From: Atriophallophorus winterbourni
Lineage: Eukaryota; Platyhelminthes; Trematoda; Plagiorchiida; Microphallidae
Direction: 5' to 3'
Assembly (NCBI GenBank): GCA_013407085.1
Contig: JACCGJ010008482.1
Coordinates: 208,658-272,657 of the forward strand
Length of the DNA stretch: 64,000 bases
Positions 9,547-19,590 of the stretch are shown in pieces. The translations under genes were made by a program, and so were the position numbers. How positions within the stretch are numbered: the stretch's first letter is position 1; each line of letters begins with the position of its first letter. The notes under the pieces are model-generated. The model saw only the letters and a list, made by a program, of their open reading frames with translations, was not told the DNA's origin and made no database searches.

Positions 9547-9737
9547 ACAGTAAGATCAGGATCCGCATGCGCTTGAAACAGTGGAGGAATGGTAAACAAG
9601 GAGCGCTTGTATGCCACTGTTGGATAAGGCTCGTGCGACGAACCTGTTCAAAGCATGTGTCGAAACACATGTTAAATGGGGTTAAACCCATAACCATGAA
9701 ACAAAATATTCATTTGCATGCTTTTCCGTCATTCACA

Positions 9738-9779
9738 CCCCACGACCGGTTTCGTGCTGTTTGCACTCATCAGGTAGGG
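9738..9779 (-). ncRNA. hammerhead ribozyme, unit 3
   Basis: The core is the same as in unit 2: CUGAUGA, GUGC-AAACA-GCAC, GAAAC, CGGUC, then GUGGGG. It is intact. Confidence 0.88.
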
Positions 9780-9969
9780 ACAGTAAGATCAGGATCCGCA
9801 TGCGCTTGAAACAGTGGAGGAATGGTAAACAAGGATCGCTTGTATGCCACTGTTGGATAAGGCTCGTACGACGAACCTGTTCAAGCATGTGTCGAAACAC
9901 ATGTTAAATGGGGTTAAACCCATAACCATGAAACAAAATATTCATTTGCATGCTTTTCCGTCATTCACA

Positions 9970-10011
9970 CCCCACGACCGGTTTCGTGCTGTTTGCACTC
10001 ATCAGGTAGGG
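9970..10011 (-). ncRNA. hammerhead ribozyme, unit 4
   Basis: The core is intact, as in units 2 and 3. The preceding unit has lost one base (TTCAAGC for TTCAAAGC), giving a 232-bp spacing. Confidence 0.88.
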
Positions 10012-10148
10012 ACAGTAAGATCAGGATCCGCATGCGCTTGAAACAGTGGAGGAATGGTAAACAAGGAGCGCTTGTATGTCACTGTTGGATAAGGCTCGTG
10101 CGACGAACCTGTTCAAAGCATGTGTCGAAACACATGTTAAATGTTAAA

Positions 10149-10555
10149 TGATACATATATAATTTATTTATCAATTTTTATGACAATTTATTACAATTCA
10201 CTGCACATTTTCCATAATTACCTTCCATTTATGTTCTCCATGTTTTCCCATCCTTGCAATTCGTAACTTCTGACAAAATTTAAATGAAATCTTATTGTTA
10301 TTAGACATGAAGATTTTTTTTCTTACTTTCTGTATATTCGTTTCCATTATTGAACGGAAAAAAATGTTTAAAAATCCCGCTCACTTCGGTCATTTGCACC
10401 GTTATATTTTTTCTTTTGCTGTTCCAATTTTGATACACTGTTCATGTATTACATGCCTTGGATATCCAAGAATATATATATTATTATTATTATTATTATT
10501 ATTATCATCATTATTATTATTATTATTATTATTAATGTCTCCCAAGACTGGCACA
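10149..10555 (+). mobile_element. CR1-like LINE 3' end resumed, with (ATT)n tail
   Basis: The 3' region continues after the ribozyme array and matches 15339-15683 closely. It ends in an (ATT)n microsatellite (about 10481-10534), the likely LINE 3' terminus, since the other copy also ends in ATT repeats. Confidence 0.8.
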
Positions 10556-10589
10556 TTTAAGTAGCGTCATGCCCCACCAGTAGAAAAGG

Positions 10590-10810
10590 AGCCAGCAACA
10601 TCTACCGTGGTCGTCCAACCTATCTAATCTTGTTTTCATGTCTACCCATGAGATACAATGTAAGCTAGCACCGTTTAAATCTGACGGGCGTTGTTGTTCA
10701 AGAGTGTTTGGAGAGTTTGTTCATTATGTTTTGCGACTACTCATCAGTACCAAGTCCTTCGAAATATGCGAGCATCATAGTGCCCACATTTGTACGAAAG
10801 ATGGGGTGAG
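10590..10810 (+). repeat. dispersed repeat S2 copy
   Basis: Shared pieces are GCCAGCAACATCT, TGTAAGCTAGCACCG and TTTTGCGACTACTCATCAGTA, followed by CAAGTCCTTCGAAATAT. The same blocks occur at 4.3, 20.6 and 31.5 kb. Confidence 0.65.
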
Positions 10811-11298
10811 GCCAAACGAAACTAATTCTTGAGAAAGGGACAAACAAAAAAATATGAACGCTATCAAATTTTGAATAGTATCTTATGGAAATCCCGTCAG
10901 CGATACAACGCGTATCACATTTGTTGTTCAGTAACTTGTAAGTTCTACGGAGCCATCAGTGCTACACTCTAGGTCAACGTTAGTATTCGAGTACTTTGCT
11001 AGATTTTTGATGATGATGCTCCAAAGTAAACAGTGGAGTGTGGTGTTTTTAGCCTCCATCGGTCGATGTCAACCGGATTAACGTGTTCTGAGTACGCGAC
11101 CGCCATCCGAAAAAAGAAGAAGCTACGGACTACATCAAACACAGGCCAACTATCGATCGCAATGGTCTCACAGGTGAAATAATTGCAAACAAACTGGCTC
11201 ACCATTGTACTTGGCAGCAAGTACAAGTACAGCAAGTAGCACTGCATTATTACACGCGAAGAGAGAAGCTGCACTGAAAATATGGCGATCGCAAAAAG
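10811..11298. other. no recognisable gene
   Basis: No domain, RNA motif or clear repeat was recognised in this stretch. Confidence 0.4.
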
Positions 11299-11882
11299 GA
11301 AGCTTAACTTTGTCTATCACTTTTCCACTGTTTCAAGGCTCACTAAACCTAATCTTATTGTCTCCATCTGATGGCGGCAAACAGCCTGAACCCGTAAGTG
11401 GTGTGTAAGAGCGGGAATTGTGAGCAACACAATACATTGGTCTTTTATATGCGCCTCAAGCGCATGACAAAGAATCGCTTTGCGATTCTGTATTTGAATA
11501 TCGTGGTTCTCTGTACGAACCCAATATAACAGTGGCATACAAGTTTAACTTTGTTTACCGCTTTTCCACTGTTTCACGGCTCACTAAACCTGATCTTACT
11601 GTCTCCACCTGATAACGGCTAACAGCCAGAAACCGTTAGTGGTGTGTAAGGGATGGGGATGTGAGCACCACAATACATTGGTCTTTTATATGCGCCTCGA
11701 GTGCATGACCAAGAATCGCTCTGTGATTATGTATTTGAATATCGTGGTTCTTTAAAAGAACCCAATTTAACATTTTATTCAAATATATATTCGTTTACAC
11801 TTTACCAGTTTCAAAGCTTACTGAACTTAATCTTATTGTGTTTACCTGATGACGACAAACAGCCAGAAACTGGGTGCAGTGT
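11299..11882 (+). repeat. decayed hammerhead-repeat array, family B
   Basis: Two and a half units of about 240 bp lie on the plus strand. Each has TTTAACTTTGT, CCACTGTTTCA, a hammerhead-like core and GTGGTGTGTAAG, then an inverted AGAATCGCTTTGCGATTCT in the better units. The cores are damaged: CUGAUGG with GAAC at about 11368, CUGAUAA with a proper GAAAC at 11609, and CUGAUGA with GAAACUGGG at about 11847. The family is related to the active-looking array at 9.2 kb but diverged. The third unit runs directly into an R1 copy. Confidence 0.7.
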
Positions 11883-12095
11883 ATGGTATATGGTATCAAA
11901 GCACAAGCCTGATCCAGGCAAAGTGCCGCACAGTCAGAGACTGCACGTGGGCTAAGATACTGTCAGGTTGTCCAGTCCTAGACAGATATGAGTTAGGAAA
12001 AAGAACAGGAAATGGTAATGAGACTCCAGCCTGTTTCAGCTTGCAGCTCACGCTACCTCTGGCCAATCAATTTAACACAGCCGCACAGCAAGGTT
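11883..12095 (-). repeat. dispersed repeat R1 copy
   Basis: A near full-length reverse R1 unit runs from the GCACAAGCCTGATCCAGGC core through GAGACTCCAG to AATCAATTTAACACAG. Confidence 0.75.
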
Positions 12096-12115
12096 GAGCA
12101 TCCGTGCATACTGAC

Positions 12116-12442
12116 CTCATTCTTCTTCCGTCGTGCACGCGCTCTCTTTGACTGTTCCCGCGAAAGCCTCACTCCACAGAGACGAGCGCGATCTGCGGAT
12201 GGATCGGGGGCATCTTCCGCGGACATACCGCCCACCGAGGCCACGAAAGCCAGTCGCTCCCGCTGGCGGAATTCCCGAGCCAAATGACGAGAACTGGCTC
12301 GCAAGTACGCCAGGTAAGCGGGTGCCTGTTTTGGCTGAAGCTCAGCGGGCGCTGACGGTGAAATGAGATCCTTCAGCGTTGGAGCATCGGGATGAGAAAG
12401 TCGGAGAAGCAAACCGCTGATTAGCTTCAAGCAAAGGTTGCG
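12116..12442 (-). CDS. candidate host-gene internal exon, unidentified
   Basis: A 109-codon open block on the minus strand is bounded by a strong acceptor (CCTCTTCACCGTATCCTTTCAG then CGC) and a donor (AATGAG then GTCAGT). Phase is 0 at both ends. It is markedly GC-rich against its AT-rich surroundings. The peptide begins RNLCLKLISGLLLRLSHPD, continues AYLAYLRASSRHLAREF and ends in a basic QSKRARARRKKNE. No known domain is recognised. It lies between repeats, on the same strand as the candidate exon at 3672-4043, which fits one gene with very long introns. Confidence 0.5.
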
Positions 12443-12599
12443 CTGAAAGGATACGGTGAAGAGGATAAGAGAAACTTGTAAAACAGAAAAGAGAACTTGT
12501 TGTTCGATCAAACGAATGAGTGAAAATTAACGTAGGATAACGCCGAAAAGAAATTTTTAGCGGGCGAGCTGACATTCATGAAATATGAGTGTCAACGAA

Positions 12600-13971
12600 A
12601 AGGATCCGTACATAGGCCTACACTCGGAATTCGCCGTCGAACTTCCACCGCAACCAATTGCGAAGCTTTTTCAACATTGGTCGCCATGGCGTGCAATTTC
12701 GGATTACTACTAGTAACGTGGTCCATAACCATGAAATAGTAACTGGTGAAGCCGGATCGTGGCACTCCCGAAACAGACGACTCACTTCTTCGGAACTGCA
12801 TGCCATTCAGCCGTTGCTTGAAAGCGGGGCCCCGTCGTACAATATTCGGTATTATGTGAAGGCTCGGTTCCAGAAGAATCTTACTGGCTGCGATGTTGTG
12901 AATATGCGTCGTCGAGTTCTGGCAGGACGAAACAATCCCGGTTATGGTTGTTGAAATGCAATTAAAATGAAATATTAATTAGTGAATATACTTATAATAA
13001 TCCATTTTTCATAGCCTATATTCGTCGCATGGAAGCTGAACTGAACGTCGATGGGAAGGCAAGGGTACTGCTGGACGAAACAGACAGGATGACGCATTTC
13101 GTGTTCTGTACAAAGGAGATGCTAAGTTAGTTTAATCGTTTTTTCCGATTTTATTCTCATCGATGGTACCTTCCGTACCAATCGTGAGAAATATTTCCTG
13201 TATCAATTGATGATCGTGGATGGCTGCCGGAAGAGTCTTCCTGTAGCAATAGGTTTTCTGTGGCGGGAGACAGCAGAGGATATCCGGACGTTCCTACTTA
13301 CCTTTGTTGAATTCGTCGGTGATAGGGACGCTGTTCGTATTATTATGTCCGATGGAGCCCCTGCGATAGCGAATGCAGTTGAAGACGTTTTTCCCAACGC
13401 TTCACATTTGCTTTGCCGAGTGCACATTATTCGGAATGTCACTCGTCGTAACCCCCAGAGGGAAGCTCTTAAATGCGTGTACGTGACCATTAGTACCAGG
13501 AGTTTATGGCGATACGCCTTTGCGTTATTCAATGTGTAAAGAGCGGATCCCGTGTTCTTTTCATACTTCAAAGGGCAATACTGTGGCAGCTCCCGCAAGT
13601 GGGGAAATGCTCGCCGTCCTAAGGTATCTACTTACGGTATTGGGGACACGAACATGGTAAAGACGATGCACAAATGTTTAAAAATGAATCGCCTTAGTGG
13701 TAGGATCGCTATATGGGAGGCCATTCGGATATCCCAAATCGGTTTTGGGTGTCTTATCTGGCATCGACAACGCGAAATTTATTCGAATAGCATGAGGCGG
13801 GTTCGCGTCTACAACCACTCGGAATTTGATTCCCTGTGCGATCTTCTCATGTCATACGCCGTAGACCTCATATCCACAAACGTAACTGCCTCAACAGTTA
13901 CTATAGTAGGCTCAACGGAAATTATGGTTCTTGTTAGGGACTCGCGGGTTTGGGAGGTGTGCTGCTTAAAC
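12600..13971 (+). pseudogene. MULE-type transposase, first part (broken)
   Basis: The frame RSFFNIGRHGVQFRI, then VVHNHEI, resembles the FAR1/FLYWCH-like DNA-binding start of Mutator-like transposases. After a break or small intron (about 12946-13011, ending TTTTTCATAG) comes LIDGTFRTN (first catalytic Asp), the transposase core QLMIVDG, IIMSDGAPAI (second catalytic Asp) and HLLCRVH, a C-x2-H motif. Later frames carry MRRVRVYN, a SWIM-proximal region. The ORF is split over several frames. A CR1 copy is inserted at about 13971. This is a dead MULE; some gaps could be true introns. Confidence 0.8.
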
Positions 13972-15683
13972 TAAAGTTCGACAAAATTTCTTTTTAATTA
14001 GGTATGCGCATCTTTGGAATTCTCTTCCACTTCATTTCCGCATGTGCACATCAGCAGGTAAATTTAAAACACTCGTAGATTCTCTTACTGCTCCATCGCT
14101 ATGCAAAATTCTCAAAATAAACACTTCTATAGACAATATATTTTGTCACGGTATTCCTGAACCAGTTGTACGTATTTTATACACTAGCACACGTGTAGAA
14201 CTGTTCACAATGTCCGAAATACATTTTATTATTAAGTGTCATGTTACTTAGTGTCTATGCATGTTTCATCTATTTCTACTCTTCCCTCATATCTGTCTAG
14301 GCCTGGGCAACCTGACACTATCTTAGCCCATGTGCAGCCTCTGACTGTGCGGCACTTTGCCTGGATCAGGCTTGTGCTTTCATACATTCATCAAAACCTG
14401 GGACTAGTTTTATATGTACCTTCACTTTTTGTATCTCTTTAGTCAGGTTACTTAGGGTCTATGTATTTTACATCTATTTCTATTCCCCATTTCATATCTG
14501 TCTAGGCCTGGGCAACCTGACAGTATCTTAGTCAGGTTACTTAGGGTCTATGTATGTTACATCTATTTCTATTCCCCATCTTATATCTGTCTAGGCCTGG
14601 GCAACCTGACAGTATCTTAGCCCACGTGCAGTTATCCTCATCGTTTCAATTCAGGTTTCTATCGTAAACAAATGTCTCTAAAAAAAATAGAAACATCTAA
14701 AAAAATTATTTTACTGATTAGCTTTTTATAACGCTGCTGTAGTGTCAGGTTACATAGGGTCTATGCATGTCTCGTCATAGGTTGGGACTTGCATCACATT
14801 TTTCTATTTGTCACATTGCCTTCCATGACATTTTCTATGCACCATTATGTATATATCTTATAAATGTCACATTTTTATCCAAACTTGCAAAACAATAAAA
14901 TCTACCAAAAAAAAATAAAAAAAAGTAAAAAAAAACCTGAAAAACATTATGTTTTTAATGTACATTCTTATTTTTCAAATGATGAACTATTTTACTTTGA
15001 TGACCTCTCACCATGATGGTGAAGAGAATATCTTTCATTATATTCCAGTGTCTTCGAATACCGAACCATCAGTGAAACTGTCTCGAAATCTATCCGCCCG
15101 AGATTTGTTCCATTTGCGATTCACTCTCCTGCAGATAACGAAAACCCGGCTGGTGAACACATTTTGGCTCGAATCGTCGACAATTTTTCAAGAGTATCGG
15201 AGTACACAGCGTACCCTACTCCCATGCTTTTAACCACACCCTCTTTCATCCCCTAGAATTTCTTAGATTTTCTTTCTGATGGATTTATGTTCACTTTTCC
15301 ATCCTCTCAACCAATCTCTCCGTAAAAAAAACATAAATTGATACATATATAATTTATTTATCAATTTTTTTATGACAATTCATTACAATTCACTTCACAT
15401 TTTCCATAATTACCTTCCATTTATGTTCTCCATGTTTTCCCATCCTTGCAATTCGTAACTTCTGACAAAATTTAAATGAAATCTTATTTTTATTAGACAT
15501 GAAGATTTATTTTCTTACTTTCTGTATATTCGTTTCCATTATTGAACGGAATAAATGTTTAAAAATCCCGCTCACTTCGGTCATTTGCACCGTTATATTT
15601 TTTTCTTTTGCTGTTCCAATTTGATAAACTGATCATGTATTACATGCCTTGGATATCCAAGAATATATATTATTATTATTATT
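13972..15683 (+). mobile_element. 5'-truncated CR1-like LINE inserted in the MULE
   Basis: The block matches 7853-9234 plus 10149-10535, without the ribozyme array. It contains the RT C-terminal tail, the R1 cores, the long 3' region and the final (ATT)n. It starts abruptly within the RT tail, as 5'-truncated LINEs do. On its removal the MULE reads on as CCLNWKCTCT. It preserves the empty site for the ribozyme insertion at 15339-15356. Confidence 0.88.
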
Positions 15684-15945
15684 AACTGGAAGTGCACATG
15701 TACCTTTTTTGTTGATCAATGTTTGCCATGTAGGCACGTGCTTGCAGCGGCAATATTGAAAAACTTCGATGTGTCGTCACTCCCGCTTTCCAAGCGCTGG
15801 TTAAGGAGTACTAATGACGTAATGCGAGTGGAATTTTCTTCTGCAGACTTTCTTAGGCGAACTAATCGCGTGTTCTCATCGGGTCAATCTTACGCAGAAG
15901 ATTTAATAAATCGTTTGAAACCAGTAACTGTGCGAAAACCGAAAT
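15684..15945 (+). pseudogene. MULE-type transposase, C-terminal SWIM part
   Basis: The block resumes the MULE. WKCTCTFFVDQ, then PCRHVLAAAI, is a SWIM zinc finger (C-x-C...C-x-H), the usual C-terminal module of MULE transposases. LSKRWLRSTNDV follows. It then passes into gypsy integrase debris without a clean boundary. Confidence 0.8.
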
Positions 15946-16515
15946 ACAGTCGTAAAATGGAGCATCAGTTTAACAACTATCATGATGCAAAACAAAGAAC
16001 GTTTAACATTGGGAATAGAGTTTATGTACAGAATATACGATACAATAGGGAGCATTGGTTATCAGGAACAATAGTCAGGAATGTTAGAAAAGTTATAAAC
16101 AAAGTATAAGTTGGTAACCTAATATGGACATGCCATATCAATCATTTAAACAGCAGTATCATTAATTTTAATTGATTCAATTTTATTGATTGTTATTAAA
16201 ACACTCGCCACATATGGCCAGGTGTATACCTTATTACTAAACCAAAGTCGGAATTCAAAATTCTCTAGTTACGAACATTTTAGCCTCACAACTGTCATGA
16301 GTGATAACACGACCGACGTCTCTGGTTCACTTGTTAATCATTGGCTACATTCGCTTGGTTACAAGCATATGTTTACTACACCCAGTCATGGATTAGTCGG
16401 AACATTAATAGGAACGCTAGAACGTTCAATTCCATATTGGTCCACAACTAAATTTATTGAACTTTTTTGTTTATGGACAATTTCTTGCGTCAAATTGATA
16501 ATAGTTAATCATAAA
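15946..16515 (+). pseudogene. Ty3/gypsy integrase fragments in rearranged order
   Basis: A C-terminal integrase segment (DAKQRTFNIGNRVYVQN, HWLSGTIVRNV) comes first. A core-domain segment (VMSDNTTDVSGS, WLHSLGYKHMFTTPSHGLV, TLERS) follows. In an intact element the core precedes the C-terminus, so the pieces were shuffled. The conserved N-G-x-x-E site is lost (HGLVGT). Dead. Confidence 0.8.
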
Positions 16516-16519
16516 TAGG

Positions 16520-17261
16520 ATCTATATGTGTAAGCAGTTAACTCTCAATGAAAGTCAACATTATACAAAACGATCGTTTCACAGGAATCACATATGCGTA
16601 GTTGTGATTTGTCTAACACGATTTAACTATTATTTCAATGCACTCGATACTTACTTATCAACGGCTGTTAGCTCTGTATTCTCCTTTTTAAACTTATATA
16701 TCATGGTATTTCACACATAGATTAAGTATAGCATATTGCGTTATTAGACCGCACAACAAAATAGATACTCGTGCATATAATTTTCTAATCCTACCATTCA
16801 AACGAGCTTTGCTATAGACAACCCGAATTTTTAGTTTAACTTTCTTGGCGATCAGGCCTGTCTACTTTTGATTTGTAATTAATCGCACAAAATAAATTTG
16901 TTTTTTCTAATATACACAAACCATAAAAAGTTTAGCGTTCGTTCAATGACATCTGATTGGTCGGTTATTTCATTGGCTAAACTTATTCTGAATGATTTTG
17001 TGACACAAAATATTCATTTGCATGCTTTTCCGTCATTCACATTGTGACAATTTCGTCAGCTTGGATTGGTCAGTTATTTGATTGGCTAAAATTATTCATT
17101 CACACAAACTACACCGTTTGTGTAAATACTCTTAGCCATTTATTGGTACGTACACTAATTTGAAAACGAAACCTTCGAAATGATGAAATATTAGTTGGTG
17201 GTTTATCCACAATTCCCGTGAACATAAGAAATCCACTGAGTCTATTTAGTCCCAAAAGTTG
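16520..17261. other. no gene; ribozyme-unit fragment near 17006
   Basis: AT-rich, with no coding region recognised. At about 17004-17040 it repeats ACAAAATATTCATTTGCATG and TTTTCCGTCATTCAC, the start of the 233-bp ribozyme unit, but stops before the hammerhead. Confidence 0.55.
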
Positions 17262-17640
17262 TCATAACCAGGAAGGCAGAGGGGATAAGATCACACTGTC
17301 TATAAAATACGCCCTTATGGCGCGCGTCTCAAATAGCCTCTGACAACCAAGTCCAGCTTCTGGCCCGCACGAGTGGCTAACCGATCCCGGCGGAACTGAT
17401 TTTACCAACAGGAGAAGCGGCGAAGGCGAGTGACTGGAGCCTGAAAACCATTTTACTTCGATTAGATGGAGCTCGTTAGCCTGGGAGGGCATTTCTTCTA
17501 CGTGAAGGAGAACCATGATTTTAAATATCCGCTGCGTTGCGAGATACATGATCACGGCAAATGCCTTGGCAGAAAAACCCTGAGAAAAAATCTGGAGCAG
17601 AGTCTGGTAGACGGTTAGTTGGTGCACATCCCAAGTTCCC
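17262..17640 (-). repeat. dispersed repeat D, minus copy
   Basis: Reverse-oriented, diverged copy of 2335-2690. The ORF over it is a repeat shadow. Confidence 0.75.
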
Positions 17641-17980
17641 AAGACCCTTCATTGAAGCCGAGTCATTCCATAGGAGGAGATAGTCGCACAAAGAAAAAAA
17701 GAGTTTATTCAATCTAACGCGGAATACCAGGTCAACCGTCACCCCGCTTGACCAAACCAGCAATACGATGACTCACTTGGATATAACACTGGGGCCGATG
17801 ATTCAATTCTTGTAAGGCGATTCGGTTGGCTCTTCGGAAGATCAACAGAACGAGTTTTCGACCAACGGACAAGTGCAACAGTTGACCGAGGTCGATCAAA
17901 TTAGCAATCAACTGAAATTGGACAGAAGAGAAATAATCACACATTGCATTGCGGGCAATGCAAGTAATCAGCGAAAGAGG

Positions 17981-17982
<2 letters not shown>

Positions 17983-18036
<54 letters not shown>
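17983..18036. repeat. (TA)n microsatellite
   Basis: An uninterrupted AT/TA dinucleotide run of about 50 bp lies next to the 3' end of the RTE fragment. RTE-type elements often end at simple repeats. Confidence 0.9.
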
Positions 18037-18041
<5 letters not shown>

Positions 18042-18049
18042 CACACATC

Positions 18050-18364
18050 CATGGTGAACAGGACTGACTTGAGCAAATGATTGTTGTTGACCTCGTGTGG
18101 TCGATGTCGACCATGGATGTACATAATCAACGCATGAGGTTTCCAAGGTTCCACAACTGTTCGAATGACTAAACAGGCCGATTTGGTAGGAATACTCTTT
18201 TCCACAGCGCTCACAGTAATAGCAGCGATTTCGATGAACGATGTCAATTGCACGCCGGCGGCGTGATCTGCGTTCAGCAGTGAAGAGCTGTTTCATCTCC
18301 TCCCAAACTTGCAGACGACCTCTTACAGCAAGTTTTTCGCAACTCGTACAGTCAATGTTAATAG
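18050..18364 (-). mobile_element. RTE-type LINE 3' fragment, distal part
   Basis: Minus-strand homologue of the LINE end at 25080-25380: RGRLQVWEE, ERRSRRRRA, then CERCGKEYSYQIGLFSHSNSC, the C2HC-type finger at the end of this LINE family. It is separated from its upstream part (18826-18912) by an inserted PLE derivative. Confidence 0.85.
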
Positions 18365-18374
18365 CTTTCATATC

Positions 18375-18815
18375 TATTTGAAAATATTCGAGACCGATCG
18401 GGAGTCCATGATCATGAAAATAAAGTTTGCAATGAATCGGTTATAACAAGTTTTTGGTACCGTTTCGCTTCTGAACACAGAAGCTTCGTCAGACCAAGGG
18501 TGTCGGTACTAAAAGTGTCCAGGTTTAAAGGATTAACGAACATAGCACCTAAGCCGCACACGATTACGTAGGCAGTGTGTCAGCAGACACTATTCACACC
18601 TGTACACTTAATAAACAATTTAGGGATTAACACAGCTTTTCGGGTGGTGATCAATTTGCTTGATCTCCCTTGTCTAGCTTAGAAAACTCAAGATTGGTCA
18701 AGAAAATGCCAATCAAACCTGAACATTGTTCGTACCGACACCATTGGCCTGACGAAGCTTCTGTGTTCAGAAGCGAAACTTTATCATAAACTCGCCATAA
18801 CCGATTCACTGCAAC
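18375..18815. mobile_element. internally deleted PLE derivative with inverted ends
   Basis: A 441-bp insertion sits in the RTE fragment, flanked by the 10-bp duplication CTTTCATATC (18365-18374 and 18816-18825). Its ends are inverted copies of a PLE terminus: AATGAATCGGTTATAACAAG on the left, its complement on the right. Each carries a hammerhead-like core (CUGACGA, hairpin GCUUCU...AGAAGC, GAAAC), minus-strand at about 18467-18500 and plus-strand at about 18751-18779. There is no coding sequence between. Confidence 0.8.
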
Positions 18816-18825
18816 CTTTCATATC

Positions 18826-18912
18826 ACTGTTGCAGACGTCTTTGTACGGCAATCGCGGTCTGCCAAAAGAGTAGATCTTCCGGAATGCGACCATTTTCCA
18901 TTCTCTACACAT
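18826..18912 (-). mobile_element. RTE-type LINE 3' fragment, proximal part
   Basis: The minus-strand frame reads REWKMVAFRKIYSF, matching the MENGRIPKDLLYG region of the full-length LINE. It is the upstream half of the fragment interrupted at 18375-18815. Confidence 0.75.
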
Positions 18913-19359
18913 GACACAGCACTCGGGCAGATATAAGGAGGGAATTAGACCAGCGAGTCGCATGCAGGTTATCACAGTCAGTTTACAAATCGGTGAGAGT
19001 CAATTCCACATGTCGTTAGCTGAAAATAACCAGCGCTTCAGATGCATACATTATCGCATTTTAACTCAGAAAAACACACAACACAGAACAAGAAGTAAAA
19101 ACGCTGGAAGGGACTCACAGCTTTCGACCAATCCTCGTTCAATGGCTGTTGTGCATCATACTCCAGTTGGAACAGGCTCCCGTGCAGTAATTGCTCCAAC
19201 TGAGAACGAAAAAAAGCACCCATGGGGGGTAAGGAAACACACGAATTAGTCAGAGTCACAGACGATACAGATGAGTGTTCAAAACCCACAGCATATGTAC
19301 AGTTCTTGACCCAAGCATACTTAGGTGAAATGTGGGCACCGAGAGCAGTTAGCGGAGAA

Positions 19360-19590
19360 ATAACTGTGTGTATGTGCAATCGTGCAGTATTTCTGTGCTG
19401 TGTGGCTAACATCGTGCTAAATTGATTGGTCACCGGTAGTGGGCGGCATGCTGAAACTGGCTGGAGTCTCACTACCTTCTCTATTTCCTCTCCATATATG
19501 TCTAGGCCTGGGCAACCTAGCAATAAGCCCACGTGCAGTCTCTGACTGTGCGGCACTTTGCCTGGATCAGGCTTGTGTGTTTCACATTAC
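19360..19590 (+). repeat. dispersed repeat R1 copy
   Basis: A full-length unit runs from GTGTGTATGTGCAATCGTGC through CTGGAGTCTCACTACC and CTAGGCCTGGGCAACC to ATCAGGCTTGTG. A reverse core follows at about 19600-19690. Long open frames here are repeat shadows. Confidence 0.8.

Larger units (their letters stand above)
9235..10148 (-). mobile_element. tandem hammerhead-ribozyme array (retrozyme-like)
   Basis: Almost four head-to-tail units with periods of 233, 233 and 232 bp are inserted in the LINE 3' region. Each unit carries one hammerhead motif on the minus strand and is otherwise non-coding; the open frames across units are repeat artefacts. The insert is flanked by a 13-bp duplication, and the sister LINE copy preserves the empty site. 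This is the arrangement described for animal retrozymes: tandem 150-450-bp hammerhead units thought to spread through self-cleaved circular RNA and a borrowed reverse transcriptase. Units 2-4 keep the catalytic core. Confidence 0.85.

Noticed and set aside
9295..10041. Repeated 93-residue ORFs
   Set aside because: They arise because the 233-bp ribozyme unit lacks stops in one frame; the frame shifts between units and the conserved part is the ribozyme.
12053..12511. Reading the full 152-residue frame as a gene
   Set aside because: Only the central 109 codons lie between splice signals; the ends run into repeat R1 and intron-like sequence.
18467..18500. Active hammerhead at the left end of the 441-bp PLE derivative
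   Set aside because: The bases after GAAAC read GGU rather than a proper NUH triplet, so activity is doubtful; it is reported only as hammerhead-like.
19038..19556. 172-residue open frame on the minus strand
   Set aside because: It lies across repeat R1 and neighbouring repeat sequence, has no domain and is mirrored by open frames on the other strand.
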